Program-made: the position numbers and the translations under genes
In this document: one piece after another, positions 1 to 10,680 of the stretch
Layout: every line of letters starts with the position of its first letter
Numbering within the stretch: position 1 is the first letter of the stretch
The notes under the pieces: model-generated
What the model saw: only the letters and a program-made list of their open reading frames with translations
What the model was told of the DNA's origin: nothing
Databases searched by the model: none
NCBI RefSeq assembly: GCF_030247185.1
Contig: NC_080571.1
Coordinates: forward strand, 342,927,379 to 342,991,378
DNA length: 64,000 nt
Source of the DNA: Malaya genurostris
Taxonomy: Eukaryota; Arthropoda; Insecta; Diptera; Culicidae
Direction of reading: 5' to 3'

Positions 1-3000
1 ATCGTGATTTCAATCGCCTATGGATTAAGACCATCGGAGACAATCAATGTTTCGTATGACCTCACACGAAATATTGATTGGAAATGCTACACAAATTCGA
101 TATCTGAGAAACTAGAAACAACACAAGAACTTCCTCCGGAGGAAGAGTACACGTTTTTGGCTGGCTTGATTCTCGACACCGCGATTCAAGCTCAGACGAA
201 ACGTGTACCCGGCGCGAAAACTAACATCCGTCCTCCCAACCCGTGGTGGGACAAAGAGTGCTCGGAATTAAACGCGGAGAGAACTTCATCATTTATCGAG
301 TTTAGGAAAAACGGAACACCTGATAATTTTAGAAACTACGCGGCATTAGACGCTAAGATGAAAAGCTTGATTAAAGCGAAGAAAAGCGGTTATTGGCGTC
401 GATTCGTAGACGGATTATCGAGAACATCAATGAGTACTCTTTGGAACACAGCCCGACGAATGCGCAACAAAAACACCACGAACGAAAGCGAGGAATATTC
501 TAACCGCTGGATATTCGATTTCGCTAAAAAAGTATGTCCTGACTCTGCTCCGGAACAGACGATCATGCGCGTCGCCTCATCTAACAGAAACGAAACACCT
601 TTTTCGATGGTCGAGTTCTCACTTGCGCTTTTATCGTGTAACAATAAAGCTCCGGGGTTAGACAAAATCAAATTCAACTTGTTGAAAAATTTGCCTGACT
701 CTGCCAAAAGGCGCTTATTGAATTTATTCAATAGGCTTCTTGAGGATAATATTGTCCCACATGACTGGAGACAAGTAAGAGTTATCGCCATTCAAAAACC
801 AGGGAAACCAGCCTCCGATCACAATTCGTATCGGCCGATTGCTATGCTTTCCTGTATCCGGAAATTGTTCGAAAAAATGATTCTGTTTCGTCTAGACAAT
901 TGGGTCGAGACTAATGGCTTACTTTCAGATACACAATTTGGCTTCCGCAGGGGCAAAGGAACGAACGATTGTCTTGCGTTGCTCTCAACCGAAATTCAAA
1001 TGGCATTTGCTCGTAAAGAACAAATGGCGTCAGTTTTCCTAGACATCAAAGGGGCTTTTGATTCAGTTTCCATAAACATCCTATCTGAGAAGCTGCATCA
1101 GCATGGTCTTTCACCAATTTTGAATAACTTTTTGTATAATCTGTTGTCCGAGAAATACATGTATTTCGCGCATGGTGATTTGTCGACAATACGATTCAGT
1201 TACATGGGTCTTCCTCAGGGCTCATGCTTAAGCCCCCTTTTATACAACTTTTACGTAAACAACATTGATGAATGTATCAACACATCTTGCACGCTAAGAC
1301 AACTTGCCGACGACAGCGTTGTGTCTATTATAGGACCCAAAGCTGCCGATCTCCAAGGACCATTGCAAGATACCCTCGACAACTTGTCGACATGGGCTCT
1401 TCAAATGGGTATCGAGTTCTCTACGGAGAAAACTGAGCTGGTTGTATTTTCAAGGAAGCGAGAACCAGCACAACTACAGCTTCAACTAGGGGGTGAAACC
1501 ATAGCTCAGGTCTTCACATTTAAATATCTCGGGGTCTGGTTCGATTCCAAAGGCAACTGGGGATGTCACATTAGGTATCTGAAACAAAAATGCCAGCAGA
1601 GAATCAATTTTCTTCGCACAATAACCGGAACTTGGTGGGGTGCCCACCCAGGAGACCTGATCAGGCTGTACCAAACAACGATATTGTCCGTAATGGAATA
1701 TGGATGCTTCTGCTTCCGATCCGCCGCGAACACCCATTTCATTAAACTGGAAAGAATTCAGTATCGTTGTTTGCGTATTGCCTTAGGTTGCATGCAGTCG
1801 ACTCATACGATGAGTCTCGAAGTGCTCGCGGGCGTATTACCGTTGAAAAATCGATTCTGGGATCTCTCATATCGATTGCTTATCCGATGCGATATCTTGA
1901 ATCCGATGGTGATTGAAAACTTCGAAAGGTTTGTCGAGCTCAATTCTCAGACCCGTTTTATGTCCTTGTATTTTGATTACATGGCTCAGAATATTAATCC
2001 TTCTTCGTTTGTTTCCAACCGTGCTCATTTCTTGGATACTTCTGATTCTACTGTGTTTTTCGACACATCCATGAGAGAAGAAATTCATGGAATTCCGGAT
2101 CACGTGCGCCCTCAAGTGGCCCCAAATATTTTCTATAATAAATTTAGAACAGTCAACTGTGAAAAGGTGTTTTACACTGACGGATCAAACATCAACGAGT
2201 CCACAGGCTTCGGCATCTTCAATCAAAACATCACCGCTTCTTACAAACTCAGTGATCCGGCTTCAGTTTACGTCGCAGAATTAGCTGCTATTCAGTACAC
2301 CCTCGAGATCATTGAAACGTTGCCCAAAGACCATTACTTCATTGTCACGGACAGTCTAAGCTCAATAGAAGCTCTCCGGGCAATGAAGCCAGGAAAGTAT
2401 CCCCCATATTTCCTGGGGAAAATACGGGAACATTTGAGTACTTTATCTGAACGGTCTTATTTAGTATCGTTAGTCTGGGTCCCTTCGCATTGTTCCATTC
2501 CGGGCAATGAAAAGGCAGACTCATTGGCTAAGGTGGGCGCATTAGAAGGTGATATTTATGAAAGACCAATCTGCTTCAATGAATTTTTCAGTATCTCTCG
2601 TCAGAAAACTCTCGAAAGTTGGCAAACTTCATGGAGCAATGGCGAACTGGGACGATGGCTGTATTCCATTATCCCTAGGGTATCGACGAAACCTTGGTTC
2701 AGGGGGATGAACGTGAGTCGCGATTTCATTCGTGTTATGTCGCGGCTCATGTCAAATCACTACACCTTCAACGCACATCTCCGGCGTGTTGGGCTTGCGG
2801 AGAGCGATCTCTGCACCTGTGGCGACGGTTATCAGGACATCGAGCATGTCGTGTGGTCGTGCGTAGAGTATCGTGACGCCAGGTCGAAGCTACTGGAATC
2901 CCTTAGGGCCCGAGGTAGACCGCCTGAGGTTCCGGTTCGGGATGTGTTGGCGAGTCGGGATAGTTCATATATGCTTCTCATATACCAGTACCTTAAACAC

Positions 3001-3018
3001 ATTGATATACAAGTGTAA
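1..3018 (+). CDS. LINE ORF2 protein, reverse transcriptase plus RNase H (5' partial)
   Basis: The frame is open from the window edge to a TAA at 3016-3018, about 1004 codons, so the true start and the endonuclease domain lie upstream. RT motifs are in order: APGLDKI at about residue 218, SYRPIAMLSC at about 276, VFLDIKGAFDSVS at about 346, GLPQGSCLSPLLYNFY at about 402, and the catalytic LADD at 434-437. LADD is a variant of the usual Y/FADD. RNase H follows, with FYTDGS (Asp about 726), VAELAAIQ, FIVTDSLSS and WVPSHCSIPGNEKAD, so all four acidic residues appear present. A CTCG...H...C Cys/His motif lies at about 937-953, as at the C-terminus of I elements. The protein would copy element RNA at a nicked chromosomal target. 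No frameshift or stop is visible in this part. Confidence 0.9.
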   Translation: MVISIAYGLRPSETINVSYDLTRNIDWKCYTNSISEKLETTQELPPEEEYTFLAGLILDTAIQAQTKRVPGAKTNIRPPNPWWDKECSELNAERTSSFIEFRKNGTPDNFRNYAALDAKMKSLIKAKKSGYWRRFVDGLSRTSMSTLWNTARRMRNKNTTNESEEYSNRWIFDFAKKVCPDSAPEQTIMRVASSNRNETPFSMVEFSLALLSCNNKAPGLDKIKFNLLKNLPDSAKRRLLNLFNRLLEDNIVPHDWRQVRVIAIQKPGKPASDHNSYRPIAMLSCIRKLFEKMILFRLDNWVETNGLLSDTQFGFRRGKGTNDCLALLSTEIQMAFARKEQMASVFLDIKGAFDSVSINILSEKLHQHGLSPILNNFLYNLLSEKYMYFAHGDLSTIRFSYMGLPQGSCLSPLLYNFYVNNIDECINTSCTLRQLADDSVVSIIGPKAADLQGPLQDTLDNLSTWALQMGIEFSTEKTELVVFSRKREPAQLQLQLGGETIAQVFTFKYLGVWFDSKGNWGCHIRYLKQKCQQRINFLRTITGTWWGAHPGDLIRLYQTTILSVMEYGCFCFRSAANTHFIKLERIQYRCLRIALGCMQSTHTMSLEVLAGVLPLKNRFWDLSYRLLIRCDILNPMVIENFERFVELNSQTRFMSLYFDYMAQNINPSSFVSNRAHFLDTSDSTVFFDTSMREEIHGIPDHVRPQVAPNIFYNKFRTVNCEKVFYTDGSNINESTGFGIFNQNITASYKLSDPASVYVAELAAIQYTLEIIETLPKDHYFIVTDSLSSIEALRAMKPGKYPPYFLGKIREHLSTLSERSYLVSLVWVPSHCSIPGNEKADSLAKVGALEGDIYERPICFNEFFSISRQKTLESWQTSWSNGELGRWLYSIIPRVSTKPWFRGMNVSRDFIRVMSRLMSNHYTFNAHLRRVGLAESDLCTCGDGYQDIEHVVWSCVEYRDARSKLLESLRARGRPPEVPVRDVLASRDSSYMLLIYQYLKHIDIQV

Positions 3019-3600
3019 TGTGTTTATCCTCGTTCAGAAAGTATAAACTCCACCTACAGGTTCGACACTAACATCCGCCCGATTCTCTCGATCCCCGTCC
3101 CTGTCCACCATCTTCATTGGAACTAACAAGATCTTTTTTTTGTCACTAACTTTTTCGTTCCCCCTTCCCTGTCTTTTCACCATCTCGATGGCAACTAATT
3201 AGATCTCTATCGTTTTCAGACATTTAGTCCCCACATCCCCTGTTTTACCCCGTTTCCACAATATTTACTTTTTTTTTCTTCATCTCTTCCGTAACATCAC
3301 CATCATCGTCCAGGGAAGACCGCTCCAGTCGAAAACCAGCATGCGGGCCACCCGCCAGGCCTTCGTAGCCTGGGGGTGTTTCCCGCGGACCCACACGGAC
3401 CGAAGGATGCGGCCAACATGGATATTTGCAAACGCCATATGGAAGACCCTCATGCAATATCCAATTCACCGGCATTACATAATGATACTATTCTAGTTTT
3501 AATATAGTCGTAATTAAGATTAGTAAATATCCTTGGCATCTTAGAGCTTAAGCAGTGTGCCTTAAAAATTATATTATAATATTGAATAAAAAAAAAAATA
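1..3600 (+). mobile_element. I-clade non-LTR retrotransposon (LINE), cut by window start
   Basis: This is the 3' part of a LINE: the downstream half of ORF2, a ~570-bp 3' UTR, and a short A-rich tail at about 3585-3599 beginning with an AATAAA-like signal. The 5' half lies outside the window. RT plus RNase H plus a C-terminal Cys/His motif is the I-clade (or LOA) arrangement. The C-terminal region resembles I-type elements I know from Aedes. The UTR has a GC-rich block at about 3310-3470 followed by AT-rich sequence. The open frame suggests a fairly recent insertion. No target duplication can be checked because the 5' end is missing. Confidence 0.85.
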
Positions 3601-3639
3601 CCTTGTTTATCTACACAAAACTTAAATCATGGGCCAGGA

Positions 3640-3940
3640 TTAGGGAACTGGAACTGAATTCCAGAATTTGGAAACTAGGACAAGCTCAAATTTCAGGTTT
3701 GTAATCCAAATCGAGAATTAAGTTCATGAAATTAGTTTTAGAATTCAGGAAAAGAATTCAACTACAGAATGCAGATTACTGGTTTCTGGAACTGAACTCT
3801 GAAGTTGAATTTCGAACCTGAATAAGAAAACTGAATTCAGTTCGAAATTCTAGTTCCAGAATCCGAGTTAGGTTCAGCAAGCAGCAGGTTCGAATTATGA
3901 ACTTGGATTCAAGAAATTCAAGAATTAAATAATAGAAAGC
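3640..3940. repeat. Degenerate short-period repeat rich in GAATTC-like words
   Basis: The stretch is made of loosely repeated 11-14-bp words such as GGAACTGAATTCCAGAAT and GAACTCTGAAGTTGAATTTC. The same low-complexity style recurs at 8560-8780, 24860-25740, 25890-26030, 26440-26910, 31665-31800 and 58690-58810. It looks like a decayed minisatellite. No coding potential is seen. Confidence 0.6.
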
Positions 3941-4020
3941 CAATATTTTCTACAGTTAACGTGGAACAAATTGAGTAAAAATATGTATAATAGAATTTGG
4001 TGTCTGCACGATATTAAACA

Positions 4021-4303
4021 CTGTTCGGCGGGATCAGGGTCATTTCGCTTAAAGTTATTTCGCCGAAAGGGTCATTTCGCCGAAAGCCCTTTCGTCGAAA
4101 GGGTCGCCGATTCCCGAAATTGTCTTATTATTATAATTGGCCGGCGTCGCCATATTGGTTTCGGTTATGTGGCTGCGCCACATCAGTTATACAGGAGGCA
4201 TAATAACACACAAAAATAATATGATGTATTCGAAATTACCCTTTCGGCGAAATGACCTTTCGGCGAAATGGTTTTGGCGAAATGACCCGTTACCTGTTCG
4301 GCG
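4021..4303. mobile_element. Foldback MITE with TTTCGCCGAAAGGGTCA subrepeats and 10-bp flanking direct repeat
   Basis: Left arm units GGGTCATTTCGC and TTTCGCCGAAAGGGTCA (from 4037) reappear inverted as CTTTCGGCGAAATGACC and GGCGAAATGACCC (to 4288). The 10-mer CTGTTCGGCG sits at 4021-4030 and again at 4294-4303, directly repeated on both sides, and looks like a target-site duplication. A 9-10-bp duplication with long, subrepeated inverted ends is typical of Mutator-like (MULE) non-autonomous elements, so that superfamily is inferred. There is no coding capacity. A decayed relative lies at 27676-27745. Confidence 0.6.
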
Positions 4304-4309
4304 CATTTT

Positions 4310-4760
4310 GCTCGAACGCGAAGCAGTAAAATGCTGGCGTCATTCCCACTCGTTTGGTGCGAATATTGCACAGGGAAAAGTTTCGCAAAGCTAACCAAAT
4401 TATTCTAGATTTGCACTATGCACTGATGATTTTTATCACCGATTTGCAAAGAAGCAATCTTTATAGTTCTTTAGATAACATTTGGAGCCATTAGCAGGGC
4501 TGACTTTGCATAATGTTCCCCATCGTTGTCCACTGTTCGTTGCATTTTGCTCCAATGCAAACGACCAGCAGCAGGATGACGCATTTGATTTTTTTTTCAA
4601 GGGAAACTGGTTCTGCGAACATCTCGCAGTTGATTCAATACTGAACTGAATTTTTGATACTGGAATTGAAATTGAGCTCTGGGCCCGAACCAGCCGGAAT
4701 GATGTACTTGCTTTACAGAGCAGGCCAGGCTAGAATGAACGAAATATGTCATGTGTTACC
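4310..4760. other. Spacer without recognisable gene
   Basis: Mixed-composition sequence between the foldback MITE and a family B repeat. Two short segments (about 4300-4345 and 4535-4575) both contain GCATTTTGCTC-like words and may be old repeats. Nothing else is recognisable. Confidence 0.4.
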
Positions 4761-4985
4761 CTTTTGTACCTACCCAACTACAACAAAGGCGTATTTTCTT
4801 TGTACTCGTTGATACCAAACATTTCAGAAAACTTTAATTGGGAATTATTTGTGATTGGGTCATACAACTGGAAATGTTATCATAAATTGATGATCATATT
4901 TCCGACGGCATGTAGCATAAATATGTTGATACGTTAGATGATACACTAGATATTCACTCTCTTAGAGGGTAAATAAAGAAATTAT
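4760..4985 (+). repeat. Dispersed repeat family B, copy
   Basis: The motifs ATCATATTTCCGACGGC, GATATTCACTCTCTTAGAGG and CCAAACATTTCAGAAAACTT match, with divergence, the copies at 45160-45400 (opposite strand) and 61815-61985. Partial matches occur at 9060-9170, 25740-25800, 26220-26300 and 32160-32300. Repetition inside this one window marks it as a high-copy interspersed repeat. Its superfamily is unknown. Confidence 0.6.
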
Positions 4986-5119
4986 TCTTCGTTAATTTCT
5001 TTTAAATGGGAAAAAACCGTTTCCTTTTGACCGGTTTGGAATCAAAATGAGCGGTTTGGACTTCTCAGTTATCATAACCACAAAATTTGTATTGAAAACA
5101 TCTATGATTGATAAATGAT

Positions 5120-5845
5120 AAATGGCGCCGTGAGTATTCGGTTTTGCCTTCGATGAAGTAGCATATCCGGGCTTTCCCCATAATTTTCTGCGTTTAGGAT
5201 TATCGTATCGAACCCACTTTTCATCACCGCTTACGATTCGATGTAAAAACCCCTTACGATTTTGTCTTTCAAGCAGTTGTTCACATACAAATAGACGGCG
5301 CTCGATGTCCCTCGGTTTCAACTAGTACGGCACCCAGTTTCCTTCTTTCTGAATCATGCCCAGGGCCTTGAGACGTTCTGAAATGGCTTTCTCACTCACT
5401 CCCAACGATTCGGAAAGCTCTTCTTGGGTTTGGCACGAATCTTCATCAAGCAATGCTTCTAGTTGTTCATCTTTGAAGGTTTTTTCTCTTCCATCACCAT
5501 GTCATCGACATCGAAATCACCATTTTTAAAACGTTGAAACCACTCCCGACACGTTCTTTTACTAAGAGCAGCATCACCGTAAGTTTCTGAGAGCATTTGA
5601 TGCTCTTCAGCTGCATTTTTTCGAATTGTAACAGAAAAGTAAAACTTTCCGCAAATGGCGAGAATTGGGCATATAAACAGACATTTTCGAGCGTGAATAA
5701 TACGAAAACAAGAACAACTGTCACTGAAACGGCGATGACAATTCGTTAGGCACTGTACACACTCACTTTAAAGGCATTATCATCTATGTATTTTGACCAG
5801 CCTCAACCGGTACAGTCACCAATCGGACAACGGCGGAAACAAAGT
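5120..5845 (-). pseudogene. mariner transposase, 3'-truncated relic
   Basis: Read on the minus strand, the 5' end has a mariner-type terminal sequence near 5845 (CTTTGTTTCCGCCGTTGTCC, beside a TA at 5846-5847). N-terminal mariner peptide words follow: MLSETYGDAALSKRT, EWFQRFKNGDFDV, then SESLGVSEKAISERLKALG and NWVPY. A TAG stop replaces the next codon (about 5322-5324). The catalytic block IVSGDEKWVRYDNPKRRK (first Asp of DD34D) and WGKPG come next. Homology ends at about 5120, before the second and third Asp. A sister copy at 59768-60505 has the same UTR and N-terminus. The element cannot encode an active enzyme. Confidence 0.85.
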
Positions 5846-5899
5846 TAGACACCTGATAATTTGCAATTTAAGTAAATAGTCATACATTTTGGATGGGAA

Positions 5900-6080
5900 T
5901 ATGGGGGTTAGAAGCAAGAAGTTCTATGTGTTACGGGGAAGAGATCGATTTTTACATTTCTCTTATCATATTCACAGTCCGGATTCATTTTTGTGTTCTG
6001 GAATTAATGAGTGACGAGTGTTAAAACCTTCAATATCAAGAATGTGTTTTTATAAGTGACGATGCAAAAAGAAGCAAATA
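5900..6080. repeat. Dispersed repeat family D, split by the DD41D element
   Basis: The words GAGTGACGAGTGTTAAAA and AAGTGACGATGCAAAA near 5995-6070 recur at about 7225-7275 and 32850-32895 (GGTGATGAATGTTAAAAATT, AGTGACGATGCAAC). The fold-back element at 6081-7005 is inserted right at the end of this copy. Superfamily unknown. Confidence 0.45.
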
Positions 6081-7005
6081 AAGGGTGATTTTTTAAGAGC
6101 TTGAGAACTTTTTTAAACAATAAAACGCATAAAATTTGCAAAATCTCATCGGTTCTTTATTTTAAACGTTAGATTGGTACATGACATTTACTTTTTGAAG
6201 ATAATTTCATTTAAATGTTGACCGCGGCTGCGTCTTAGGTGGTCCATTCGGAAAGTCCAATTTTGGGCAACTTTTTCGAGCATTTCGGCCGGAATAGCCC
6301 GAATTTCTTCGGAAATGTTGTCTTCCAAAGCTGGAATAGTTACTGGCTTATTTCTGTAGACTTTAGACTTGACGTAGCCCCACAAAAAATAGTCTAAAGG
6401 CGTCAAATCGCATGATCTTGGTGGCCAACTTACCGGTCCATTTCTTGAGATGAATTGTTCTCCGAAGTTTTCCCTCAAAATGGCCATAGAATCGCGAGCT
6501 GTGTGGCATGTAGCGCCATCTTGTTGAAACCACATGTCAACCAAGTTCAGTTCTTCCATTTTTGGCAACAAAAAGTTTGTTAGCATCGAACGATAGCGAT
6601 CGCCATTCACTGTAACGTTGCGTCCAACAGCATCTTTGAAAAAATACGGTCCAATGATTCCACCAGCGTACAAACCACACCAAACAGTGCATTTTTCGGG
6701 ATGCATGGGCAGTTCTTGAACGGCTTCTGGTTGCTCTTCACTCCAAATGCGGCAATTTTGCTTATTTACGTAGCCATTCAACCAGAAATGAGCCTCATCG
6801 CTGAACAAAATTTGTCGATAAAAAAGCGGATTTTCCGAATGGACCACCTAAGACGCAGCCGCGGTCAACATTTAAATGAAATTATCTTCAAAAAGTAAAT
6901 GTCATGTACCAATCTAACGTTTAAAATAAAGAACCGATGAGATTTTGCAAATTTTATGCGTTTTATTGTTTAAAAAAGTTCTCAAGCTCTTAAAAAATCA
7001 CCCTT
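6081..7005 (-). mobile_element. Fold-back mariner-superfamily element (DD41D type) with 174-bp perfect inverted arms
   Basis: The arms 6081-6254 and 6832-7005 are exact reverse complements by eye over 174 bp, and the ends lie between TA dinucleotides (6079-6080, 7006-7007), as expected for Tc1/mariner insertion. The arms are not just TIRs. They contain the UTR plus the last ~21 codons of the transposase, so the C-terminal peptide is encoded at both ends in opposite directions. The 5' half of the element, including the DNA-binding domain, has been replaced by an inverted copy of its 3' end. The outer TIR begins AAGGGTGATTTTTTAAGAGC. Confidence 0.9.
6188..6847 (-). pseudogene. Transposase catalytic domain, DD41D (rosa-like), N-terminus missing
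   Basis: A 219-codon open frame carries the whole DDE domain of a Tc1/mariner-superfamily transposase. The first Asp is in ILFSDEAHFWLNGYV, the second in WFQQDGATCHTARDS, and the third in CDLTPLDYFLWGYVKSKVY. I count 41 residues between the second and third, the spacing of the DD41D (rosa) lineage. The helix-turn-helix DNA-binding region (~120 residues) is absent because the frame now starts inside the inverted 3' arm, where an ATG arises by chance of the junction. All three catalytic residues survive, but without a DNA-binding domain normal transposition activity is not expected. It ends at the Lys-Lys-stop encoded in the 6081-6254 arm. Confidence 0.85.
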
Positions 7006-7007
7006 TA

Positions 7008-7725
7008 CTTTCAAACTATACAGTAAGCTCTTCTAGTGCGCACATTTGAGTGATTCTTTGTCTTATTGCCTATTTGTGATTATCCATAAATAGTGGTTTC
7101 GGAAGCATCAGAGAAAGCTATCAACAATTTCAAAATGTAACTGACATCGATTTCTCAGAGATAGCTGATCCAAATTCCAATAAACTTGTATTCAACTAAT
7201 CTAACTTCCGGGACTGGAAACACAGGGTGACGAGTATTGAAAATTTCAATTCGTCATCAGAAGTGACGACGAACAAAAGGAAAATCTTCTTAGTAGCGGT
7301 CAAAAACTCCAAAATTGAGCTTACGTAGATTTCCCAGAGATGACTAGGACAATTTTCATAAATGATAGAATGAATCCAAATGAAAGGTCTTAAGGTTTTA
7401 TAGATTTCTATGCTGTTTCAATGTTTCAAATCATCATTGCCGTATTGTATGCGATGAATTGAGCTTCGAATAAAAGTCCGCTCTTCACAATGAAATCTCC
7501 AGAAAGTTAAAATTATTTCTTTTCCAATATCGATACTATTAGTCATCGAAAACGAAGAGTTACTGTAGAAATACTCATCTATTTTGCGAAACATTTTGGT
7601 TGATGAGAGCAATAGTAACTCCGTATTCAAACATACCAGAATGCTGCGTACAAGCGCGATGTAGGAAATGTATCGAAAATAAGCTATCCACATACATTTG
7701 TGTTGTACGCATGTATTTGTGCTGG
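7008..7725. other. Spacer with fragments of dispersed repeats
   Basis: Contains a second family D segment (about 7215-7290) and, at about 7640-7720, a reverse-strand relative of 36600-36670 (both include ATACATGCGTACAAC-like sequence). The latter seems to be the tail of family A next to DD37E insertions. No gene seen. Confidence 0.4.
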
Positions 7726-8460
7726 GTTTTTTTGCTCAGATCACAGCATGCTTTGCGTTTGGCTGTCAGCTTTCGTTTGTTTACTTGCTTGTGCGTTTGA
7801 AATTCTGCGTTTTCAAAATGTCGCGTATTGAAAGGTTTTAATTTATCATGCCAGTGTTAAAACCACCATTAAAAAGTTTGGGGAACACTATTCTTTGGAT
7901 GAGCTACCTAAAAGAGGTAGAAAACCCGGTTCTTCTAACCCGAAACTGGACCGGAAAGTGGTATCTCTAATCATGAAGAACAAATCAATGTCAATACGTG
8001 ATTTGGCCAAAAAAGCAGGAACGAGTGTCGGAATGATCCAGCGTATCAAGAGGTGAAATCACCTGAAGACCAACAAGAAGCAGAAAATCTCGAAACAAAG
8101 TGTAGAACAGAAGAAGCGAGCAGCAACAAGGGCCCGGAAAATGTAATCGCGTCTTTTGCAGTGTCCGGACGCATGCGTTTTGATGGACGATGAGACTTAT
8201 GTAAAGGAGGACTCAACAGCCCTTCCAGGTCCACAATACTTTACTGTTGTCGTTGAGGAGGATGTGAGCAATGCGGACAGATCGATTCAAGAGGAGAAAT
8301 TCGGTCGAAAAGTACTGGTATGGCAAGCAATATGTTCCTGTGGTTTGAAGTCAACCATTTTTTACACTACCGGAACTATAAATGCAGAAATCTATCGATC
8401 TGAGTGTCTCCAGAAGAGATTACTGCCTTTGTATAAGAAGTATAGTACACCTCCACTGTG
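7725..8460 (+). pseudogene. ITmD37E transposase, subfamily 2, truncated
   Basis: A 5' UTR (CAGCTTTCGTTTGTTTACTT) leads to ATG 7818 and the start MSRIE, which also begins the related copy on the minus strand at 33195-34045. About 75 bp of the helix-turn-helix region are deleted relative to that copy. Recognisable words include SLDELPKRGRKPGSS, IRDLAKKAGTSVGMIQRI (then a TGA), the first catalytic motif VLMDDETYVKED, GPQYFTV, and KVLVWQAICSCGLKS. Homology stops after LLPLYKKYSTPPL, before the second Asp. The copy therefore lacks two of three catalytic residues and has several stops or frameshifts. Confidence 0.85.
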
Positions 8461-8559
8461 TTTAGAGGGCCATACAGTAAGTCTTATTATAGTCTGGTTC
8501 AGAAGTCCAACTCCGGCTTTACCAATTAGATCCATAATCTAGATGGTAAGTTCGTACCC

Positions 8560-8780
8560 TGAATTTTGTTTATGAACTCTAGTGTTGAAATCCTAAATCA
8601 GAGTTCTGGATTCGAATTCTGAACATAAATCAAGACACTTAATTTAGTTTCAAAAATTTAGTTCCAGAATTAAGAATTAGGATTAAGTTCCAGAGTATTA
8701 GTTTCAAATGTTGAATCTGCAACTTGCAACCTGTTCTGGAACTGATTTCCGAAACTTACTTCTAAACCAAAAAATATGTT
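8560..8780. repeat. Degenerate GAATTC-type short-period array
   Basis: Words such as GAGTTCTGGATTCGAATTC and TTCCGAAACTTACTTCT repeat loosely. It lies just downstream of the truncated DD37E copy and is of the same type as 3640-3940 and 24860-25740. Confidence 0.5.
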
Positions 8781-10680
8781 AAGAATTCAGGCGAGAGAAT
8801 CAATCATGAGAGCGTTTTGGTTACTAATTGAATGACCAAATTGACCGTCTCAAACAACATGCACAAATGTGTCTTCCTCATTTTAGTCAATTAAACACAC
8901 TCATGGTTTATAACCATACAGTGCCTGTTTTACTGGCGAATAAAACCGTGTCGTAAGCCCACTGCGCTCAACCACTGAAAATATTTCGTATTTTGGAATG
9001 TCGGTTTCAATTCATCCTTTTTTTAAATTTTGCGCACCTTATTTTGACACTGAATTTCACCGTAATGTTTGTTCATACCAAACATTCTAGAAAAATTCAA
9101 TTTTGAGTTATTTCATTCCACTGAAGTTGTGATCATAAATTTTTGAAAATATTTTCAATGGTAAGGAAATTGATTTTCATTCTTTTCAAAGTTCTCAATC
9201 AGGTCAGCAGAGATTTGCTACATTTAATGTCAAAATGAAATTTCTATCCTTCTCCGGGATAGCCTTACGGTGTTTTCTAGTTCAACAGCGCGCTTTAACC
9301 CAAACTGTCATAAATCTTCGACCGGTGTTCTTCAATCGAGGGCTTTCTGCTGATGTCGATTGGATTTTACAGCCCGTTCATTCCCGGTGCCTTTGAGATG
9401 TTGGCTCCATCGTTTGGACCATTTTTCGTACCGCAACTCATCATCATCATCATCATCATCGTGTGTTTTCATCCTTTAGTTGGCGAGAGGATTGGATGTA
9501 ATTCCTTCAGCGGTATAAATATTACACCATGTAATAACGGTAACATAATGGAATGATTTATGTGAGCAGTTTTTTTATTAGTTCACAAACCCGTTGTAGA
9601 TTTGACAAAGGACTTTCGTGGAACAGCCACTCGAAATACCACCAAATAGAAGAAAAAAAAACCTTAATTTATGGGTAAGATCTAGAGGGTAATGCCAGTA
9701 TTCCGACGATGTGTCCTCCTGTAAAATGAACATACATACCGAGGCGGACTCCATTACAACACACCAATTTTGTGCAAAAGCCACGTGGCACTGACGTGAT
9801 TACGGAAAAATCTCGGAGCACATTACAAAGCTGTTGCGGTAAATTAAATTGTATGCCTGTGGTTGATTACGATGGCAGTGAGGCGTGTTTGTGCTGGCGT
9901 AGGTGGAACGGAAAAAGTGCTGCCGGCCAGCCAAAATTCCGTCGTTCGGACGAGCTTCCAAATGTTACGCTTCGGCATTTAATTAGAGGTGAAACAAGCG
10001 TGACTCTTCTGGTGCGACCGAAATCGGCTTGTCGCAAAAACTGTTCCGATTCGGGAAGAGTCGATTTTGAATTGGGAATTTTTCTGTTTTTCAAAGCAGA
10101 TGAAAATTAGAAATGTTTGCTCCTGTAACAATCTCTAGGTGGATTCAGCGAACAGTGAATGCCTGCAATGAACAAAAGAAACTGAACAAACCGAAGTCCA
10201 AGATTTGCCCTACAGCAATTTGGAAAGAATGTTCTTCAAGTGAGTATAATGAATGCCGAAGAAATCTCTCGACCGAGGCTGCCGGAATTAATGTGTGGGA
10301 TGCTAATAATTTTGTTCGCGCTTCATTTAAGAAAGCCAGACGTTGTTTTTCTCTTTGTTGAAGATCGATGACGGGAATTTGAGTTAATTAACAAAGATTC
10401 AGTGCAATTTTCATAGTAGCTAATTTTAAACAGGTTTTAACCTCTCACCCCGTGGCACTCGGTGACTAAGAATTCCAAATCAGATCAGGCAGTTTGAAAG
10501 ACACAAATGTTCTTTTACCAAGAAAATTAACCATCGGGTGAAATATGGTTAATACAAACAGGCAAAACAATGCGCATCTCACACGCATCGTTCACATTTC
10601 GGATCTCTGTATTTTATTTCCAAAAAAAAAATCAGTATGCTATATTCCGATTGAAAAGATACTCTCATCGGACTTTTTCG
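8781..10680. other. Spacer; no gene supported
   Basis: Contains a diverged family B piece (about 9060-9170), a CAT/ATC microsatellite at about 9436-9462, and from about 9700 to 10100 a stretch of higher GC that is open in short overlapping frames on both strands. No splice-site-bounded conserved peptide could be recognised there. It is most likely unique intergenic or intronic DNA. Confidence 0.4.
9436..9462. repeat. ATC trinucleotide microsatellite
   Basis: A run of consecutive CAT/ATC triplets, eight to nine units, in otherwise unique sequence. Confidence 0.85.

Noticed and set aside
9867..10110. Overlapping frames of 75-112 codons on both strands
   Set aside because: Equally open on both strands with no family match and no splice context.
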